DNA of 64,000 nucleotides from Solanum dulcamara (Eukaryota; Streptophyta; Magnoliopsida; Solanales; Solanaceae): positions 79,496,001 through 79,560,000 of the forward strand of contig NC_077240.1 of NCBI RefSeq assembly GCF_947179165.1. The letters run 5' to 3'. The position numbers and the translations under genes were made by a program. The notes under the pieces were generated by a model, which saw only the letters and a program-made list of their open reading frames with translations, did no database searches and had not been told where the DNA came from. Below, piece by piece: positions 59,301-64,000 of this stretch (the first letter of the stretch is position 1; each line of letters opens with the position of its first letter).

Positions 59301-61955
59301 AGATTTGCAGGTGCAAATGAATCCAGTATGTTGGACTTTAATGCAGCTGTTTCCTTCATATTAGTGTTTCCAAATATATCCATGAAAAAAAATTCTTCTG
59401 GAGAATTGGCTCCAAATACCCCCGCTGCATCCCAAGCAGTTGATGCGCCATACTACACATCAGAATGCCCCCAGAATGTAACTCGTATAATGTAATGCAA
59501 AATCTGAAGAGGGAATAATAATGTTTGGCAAGCATAGATCCTAACTCACTAGATTTAAAGCTGCATAGAGTACTACTACAGAGATTTGACAACTTTTATT
59601 TACTTTCTTCATCGTAAACACTATTTAAAAAGTACAATCAAGCTGCATGTCTTAATTTGGTAACACCAATAGCAAAAGAAAAGGCACATATGTTCAACTC
59701 TGTCAGCTTATCATCAGTGTTGTCAAAGGCGAAAGCTTTAAGTGCTATAGGTCTATTGGGGCTTTAAGCATCAGTACTGCTTGACTCAAGTAGGACTCAT
59801 GGGCAATGAAGCGCAAGCCTTAATGCATTGCATACACCAAAAAACGCCTTAAGCAAGGTGAAGTGGCCTCCCTAAGCTTTTTCTGACCTTTGGGACATAA
59901 AAGCAGCTTAAATTAGCCTTTGACAAGACTGTTTATCATCATTTTCTAGTTTAATGAAACTGTCATTGTGACTTAGAAAGAGCTAAATTTATGAGCTGCA
60001 CCCGTATCCTAAATGAAGAACTTAAGAAATAACATCAACAACTGAAGGAACAACGACATGCAGGTGACTGAAATTTAAAAGTATTCCACAAAAGTACAAG
60101 TTGTTTTACAAAATAGATTTTGAAGAATCAGAGGATAAGTTGGAATACACGAGCTAAGGTATCTAGTATCTACATCATCCAAATATTCCCTATTTATCGT
60201 CTTATATGGACCATGTAGAATTTCATTTGCTTCAAATCTCACCAGCCAAAATATGGCAGAAACCTAGCCAGGATTTTAACCAACAATATACACATACTGA
60301 TCCAAGTTCTTTGAAGTTATGTATTCAACACTTACTGAATCAACTGTAGCAGCAGGCTCAGCATCTTGATCTATACACTTAATCACTTCAGCAGAGTATG
60401 TCAATGCAACCAGTTTTTCAGCAGCAAAACCAGCAGGCCTCCTCACATTAATTTCATAGCTTTCTTCCTGGTGCTCTTCTGATTCGACTCCTAGTTTATG
60501 TGAACGACGGAATACTTCATCATACAACTTTTTGCTGACAACCGGCTGAGGTGAGAAACCGCCAACGCCACTACTTAAGTGGGAAGAGTTGCTAAAGGAC
60601 CCTTCACGCGAAACAGATATTGAAGGAATTTGAATGGAAGGAACTAAAGGAATCTCAGCCCCTTCGGTTAGCCAATCCTTGTAGTAAACTGCAAACAGAT
60701 AAGTACCTTTGTCCAGATTTTCACTGTACAATTTGTCAAGAAGCTTCAGTTTCCTTGACTTGTTACGGAGATTACCGCAAAAATTAGCTTCTGAATTATA
60801 CCAGACCTTCAAATGTGAAAGCTGAGGAAGAAACATGCGATCCCACAAATCAGGCAACAAACTAGTCCTTGCTTGAAAGGGTGAATCAAGGAAAACTTGC
60901 AGGAGATGTTTTGCAGCGATATGGTCCTTCTTCTGTGTCTTGTATATGACACTGAGATACAGATGAGCACAAGCTGCCAATTTAGAATTGGGAATTCCAG
61001 ACGTAAATCGATCCCGTAACTCGTCTGAATTCAACCCTGTGATTACACTAAGCTGCAGTGAGGCTTTCTTAAGCTCTTTCTCATTTGCACAATCCTCTAC
61101 AGCTCTTTCTACTGTTTCTATAGCTTGTTCAAGAGTGGCTATGATCTTGCTTTCAGTATTCAGGCCTTCTTCAAATCCAATAAAATTTAACGAAGCGAAA
61201 CTATTGTGACGCAGTGAGGTCCTAAAATCCTCATCTAGGAGAAACTGTTTTATATGCCTGCTCAAGATAGAGATTACAGCCTGAATAGCAACTTCATCAA
61301 GAGCAGGAATAGCTGCAGTGTGCTCAATCTCAGCCTTCCTTAGGCTTGTAGTTGCATCATAACTTTTGTTGGTTACTGAACTTCTAGTTGATCTGCTGTT
61401 TGAGGTCTCGGGTTGTTCCATATGTTTCCGATAACCATCTCTAAAGATTGGATGTTCTGAAATCTTTTTGCTAGATTTATTGAGACATTTTGTTGTAGCT
61501 TGTGTATCTTTTCCGAAGGATTGTCTCTTTAATTCTGCTTCCTCAGCACTTCTGGTAGAAGACCTACCTTCACCACTCTCATTTCTGTAAGTTCGATTGG
61601 AGTATATACAGTTGTATCTCAAATCATTTCGCTCTCCGACCTCAACTATCTCATTGCTTTGAGAAGCCTCAGCAGATAGAAACTCATCAAAAGAACTAAT
61701 GCTTATTCTCTTAACATCCGATGATAGATCGCAGGAGTCCATTCTGTGCTTACTTTTCAAGTCATGCCAGGGAATATCAGATTTTGTCCTCTCCGTCTTT
61801 TTTGTGCCTGATGAAGCAACATACTTACGAGGATCTTGAAGTCGGTAACTTGGGCCACTTCTTCCCTTTGTTCCCGATGAAGCTCTAGGCATCGTTTTTG
61901 ACATCCTCCTATTGAATCCTTCCTTCGTGAGGAGGTCCTCCAGTGACATGGCCAT
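53400..61955 (-). CDS. LIN/CERBERUS-like U-box and ARM-repeat E3 ubiquitin ligase
   Basis: Seven coding exons on the - strand: 61955-60336, 59452-59224, 59130-58494, 57683-57539, 56736-56476, 54949-54634 and 53509-53400. All join in frame with GT/AG borders into 1105 codons plus stop. The N-terminus (MAMSLEDLLTKEGFNRRMSK) and a helical block (about residues 215-450, with VISILSRHIKQFLLDEDFR) are those of LIN-type proteins. The U-box starts at about residue 631 (IPQEFICPLTGLLFEDPVTL), binds an E2 and is followed by armadillo-like helices ending VTWTAKELYAIIYCS. Legume LIN/CERBERUS, needed for rhizobial infection, continues into WD40 repeats; this protein stops before them. The terminal exon was found by homology to the family's NFSK…ECRVFL junction. 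Substrate unknown. Confidence 0.9.
54166..54291 (-). mobile_element. SINE-like repeat in U-box gene intron 6
   Basis: The - strand reads 'tacaacaacatagtaccaga', 'gtggggtttgaggagggtgg' and 'accctcaactcaagtaaaac', the same family as the copies at 34.82 and 41.18 kb. Confidence 0.55.
55525..55700 (+). mobile_element. TS-type SINE in U-box gene intron 5
   Basis: 'gagccttgacgtaactggtt', 'caatagacccttgtggtctg' and 'ttactgcaccgggcttccct' align with the SINE at 26.74 kb. It has a small internal deletion where the 'gtcacggg' part should be. Possible decayed target duplication: 'gtatcttgggt' / 'gtatattgggt'. It is antisense to the host gene. Confidence 0.8.
57812..57941 (-). mobile_element. TS-type SINE in U-box gene intron 3
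   Basis: The + strand shows 'gggcagtccggtgcacaaag', 'gggtgtaatgtgcacagcct' and 'ctgctcgaacccgtgac', the reverse complement of a TS-like SINE. It lies in sense orientation within the host gene's intron. Confidence 0.75.
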
Positions 61956-63160
61956 CTTCTCTCAGATTAGAATATCAGACCACCTAAACGAGAGCCAAGA
62001 AAAGAGATTGTTCAATGCCAATAAATATCAGAAATGTGATTCTACCACAACCATACTTCGCATGCTATCGAAAAAAAGAAGAAACAAACACATAACAACT
62101 ACTATTATCACTACGTCTTTGATTCAATTTAGTTGGAGTCATCTACATGAATCCTCAATCTTCATTTTTCTCCCCTACAGTAACAAACGTAAACATCAAA
62201 AAAACATAGGGGAAACGGAAAATGCAAATCGTAGTAATATACTAGTAACTGCCTAGGTGCTTGAGTGTACCTACTCTCCAGTTTCCGATCAAGTATTTCA
62301 ACAAAAAGGGGTGCTGAAAGGAAAATCAGAACCTTATATTTGAATAAGAACTTAAGTTTCAGGAAATGAGCATTGACACCTTAATATCTTCTCCACCAAA
62401 AGAGATCAAAAACAAGGCAAAACGAAACTAAGGAACGAACCTGTTATTAACATTAGGACATTGAAAACATCAATTTTATCGTTCTTCCAATAAAAAAACA
62501 ACTTTACAAAGTAAGTACTCTAATGATGCAACCTACCAACCAAGAACAACATGAGCAAACCATAAACAAAGGCGGATCTATCGTATAATTTGTGGGTTCA
62601 CGTTAACTCAGTAGCTTTTGCACGAACTTTATATATGTATTAAGAAATCCACTAAATAACTATAAATATTTTACTGTGAAACCAGTTATTATTGAATATT
62701 AACTTGAGGTTGTTGTAGGAATTCATAAACTTCAAATCTTGATCGGCCTCTGACCATAAACAAGAAATATGAAAAAAGTACCTTTTCAACTTGTTTTATC
62801 TTCTATCAAGAGAACCCATAAAGCCAAACCTAAAAGAAAAAGCACATAACACCTCATCAAGAACCAATTCTTTTCGGTGGTATTCATATATGAAATTGGG
62901 AGAGGAAAAACTTTAAGAAGTCAGCTTCATCTATTTCTAACCAATTCCAAAATTCCAAAGTGAGTATCTCCAACTACGCAACATACTCTGCAAGAACAAA
63001 AGGGACATAATCACCAATAACATACCCAGTGTAATCCCACAAGTATAGGATGTCGCAGATCTTACCCTTACCTTTATGAGGTAGAGTGATTGTTTCCGAC
63101 TACGCAACATACACTCCAAGAACAAAAGGACATAATCAAGAAATACAAAAAATGATCAAA
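61956..63160 (-). other. U-box gene leader and upstream DNA
   Basis: On the - strand, 'cgtttag|gtggtctgatattc' ends about 30 bases before the ATG and is a likely 5'-UTR intron acceptor (near 61985). The leader exon would then lie further right, where donor-like 'AAAGGTACTT' words occur (62.78 kb and 63.38-63.77 kb). A partial SINE-like piece ('cccagtgtaatcccacaagt') is at 63.03 kb. No other gene is seen. Confidence 0.45.
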
Positions 63161-63165
63161 CCTTA

Positions 63166-63357
63166 GGGGCCATTTGGTACGCGGAATGGGATAAGCGAGG
63201 ATATCCCATGGGATTATTTTATCCCACCTATTATTTTAGTAGAAATGGTGGAATAATCTAATCTCGTGATTAGGTAATACCTCAAACCAAACATGAGATT
63301 ACGTTAATCCCAAATTTTATCCCACGATTATACTTATACCGCGTACCAAACGGCCCT
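63166..63357. mobile_element. MITE with GGCC-TTTGGTACGCGG inverted ends
   Basis: GGGGCCATTTGGTACGCGG at the left is mirrored by CCGCGTACCAAACGGCCC at the right. The interior repeats 'atcccacctatta' and 'gggattatttt' words. About 190 bases with no coding capacity. I could not identify a clean target duplication. Confidence 0.85.
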
Positions 63358-63360
63358 TTC

Positions 63361-63830
63361 AAGAATAACTGTGAAAAAAGAAGTACCTTTCAGCATTTTT
63401 TATCTTCCACCCCATAAACCAAACAAAAAAACTCACCAAGAACATCATTAGACACACAAATATGAGCAAAACCTTAAAGAATAACTGTGAAAAAGGAAGT
63501 ACCTTTCAACTTGTTTTATCTTCCACCCCATAAACCAAACAAGAAAAACACATAAAACCCACCAAGAACATAATCAAGAAACACAAATATGAGCAAAACC
63601 TTAAAGAACAACTGAGAAAAAAGTACCTTTAAGCCTATTTTATGTTCCATCAAAAGACCCCATAAACCAAACAAGAAAACACACATAAAACCCACCAAAG
63701 AACATAATCAAGAAACACAAATATGAGCAAAACCTTAAAGAGCAACTGAAATAAGGGAAGTACCTTTCAGCTTTTTTTATGTTCAATCAAGAGACCCCAT
63801 AAAACAAACAAGAAAAACACATAAAACCCA
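63361..63830 (-). repeat. Four tandem units (about 116-137 bases) upstream of the U-box gene
   Basis: The units share 'gtacctttcagcttgttttat', 'ccataaaccaaacaagaaaa' and 'aatatgagcaaaaccttaaag'. A fifth, isolated unit begins near 62.77 kb. On the - strand each unit carries GAAAG|GTACTT, a good splice-donor match, at 63390, 63506, 63630 and 63767. Confidence 0.8.
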
Positions 63831-64000
63831 CCAAGAATCACTAATTTTGTTTGATTTTTCTTAATTGGAATTTTGGATTTTGGAATACAAACAAAGTGGA
63901 ATAGAATTTTCCCACATAAAACCCAGAAAAACTGAGATGCCATTGGGTTAATAAACAGATGAATATGGATTTGCAGAAGGTTACACTAGGCAGCAAATGG

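Noticed and set aside
60276..60335. Continuation of U-box exon 1 to the stop at 60276
   Set aside because: A strong GTAAGT donor at 60335 joins in phase 0 to an exon with conserved family sequence; the tail beyond it does not resemble the family.

Overview
The window is plant nuclear DNA, very AT-rich between genes and full of spliced genes and transposable-element debris. Tobacco TS-type SINEs, the form of the Copia elements and the style of the FAD2 and NPF proteins all point to Solanaceae, most likely Solanum (tomato/potato). The species itself is inferred, not shown.

Layout. 1-8 kb: a six-exon NPF7-type (NRT1/PTR family) transporter on the + strand, with a probable leader exon carrying an overlapping upstream ORF. 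8-13.3 kb: gene-free, with MITEs and a 1-kb foldback element. 13.4-18.6 kb: a Copia LTR element that has lost its 3' end. 19.8-25.6 kb: an intact FAD2 (microsomal oleate desaturase) gene with a 4.4-kb intron in its 5' leader and G-box/RY sites in its promoter. 26.7-27.3 kb: a TS SINE with perfect target duplications. 27.6-33.9 kb: a complete but decayed Copia element with both LTRs and an ATTAT target duplication, itself carrying a nested solo LTR.

35.8-52.2 kb: a tandem cluster of four + strand genes for secreted hybrid proline-rich proteins. Each has a signal peptide, a Cys/Trp-Pro motif, a Pro-rich or (Arg-Pro)n linker and a compact eight-cysteine (8CM, lipid-transfer-like) domain, and each ends in a tiny last exon. 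This is the most interesting part. The third gene has a second, in-frame 8CM exon, so it should encode a two-domain protein, and a broken relic of the same exon lies just upstream of the fourth gene. Intervening DNA shows an inverted segmental duplication, a perfect 325-bp tandem duplication, a hAT element, a Copia fragment and a large foldback element inside an intron of gene 4.

53.4-62 kb: a seven-exon LIN/CERBERUS-like U-box/ARM E3 ubiquitin ligase gene on the - strand, with several SINEs in its introns and 3' flank. Its stop codon falls where the WD40 repeats of legume LIN would begin. 62-64 kb: its probable leader region, with a MITE and a repeated block that carries a splice-donor-like sequence in every unit.

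The genes look independent: nitrate/ion transport, lipid desaturation, cell-wall/lipid-binding proteins and ubiquitination. I see no operon-like or pathway link between them. All splice sites were read by eye from GT/AG signals, frame continuity and family knowledge.
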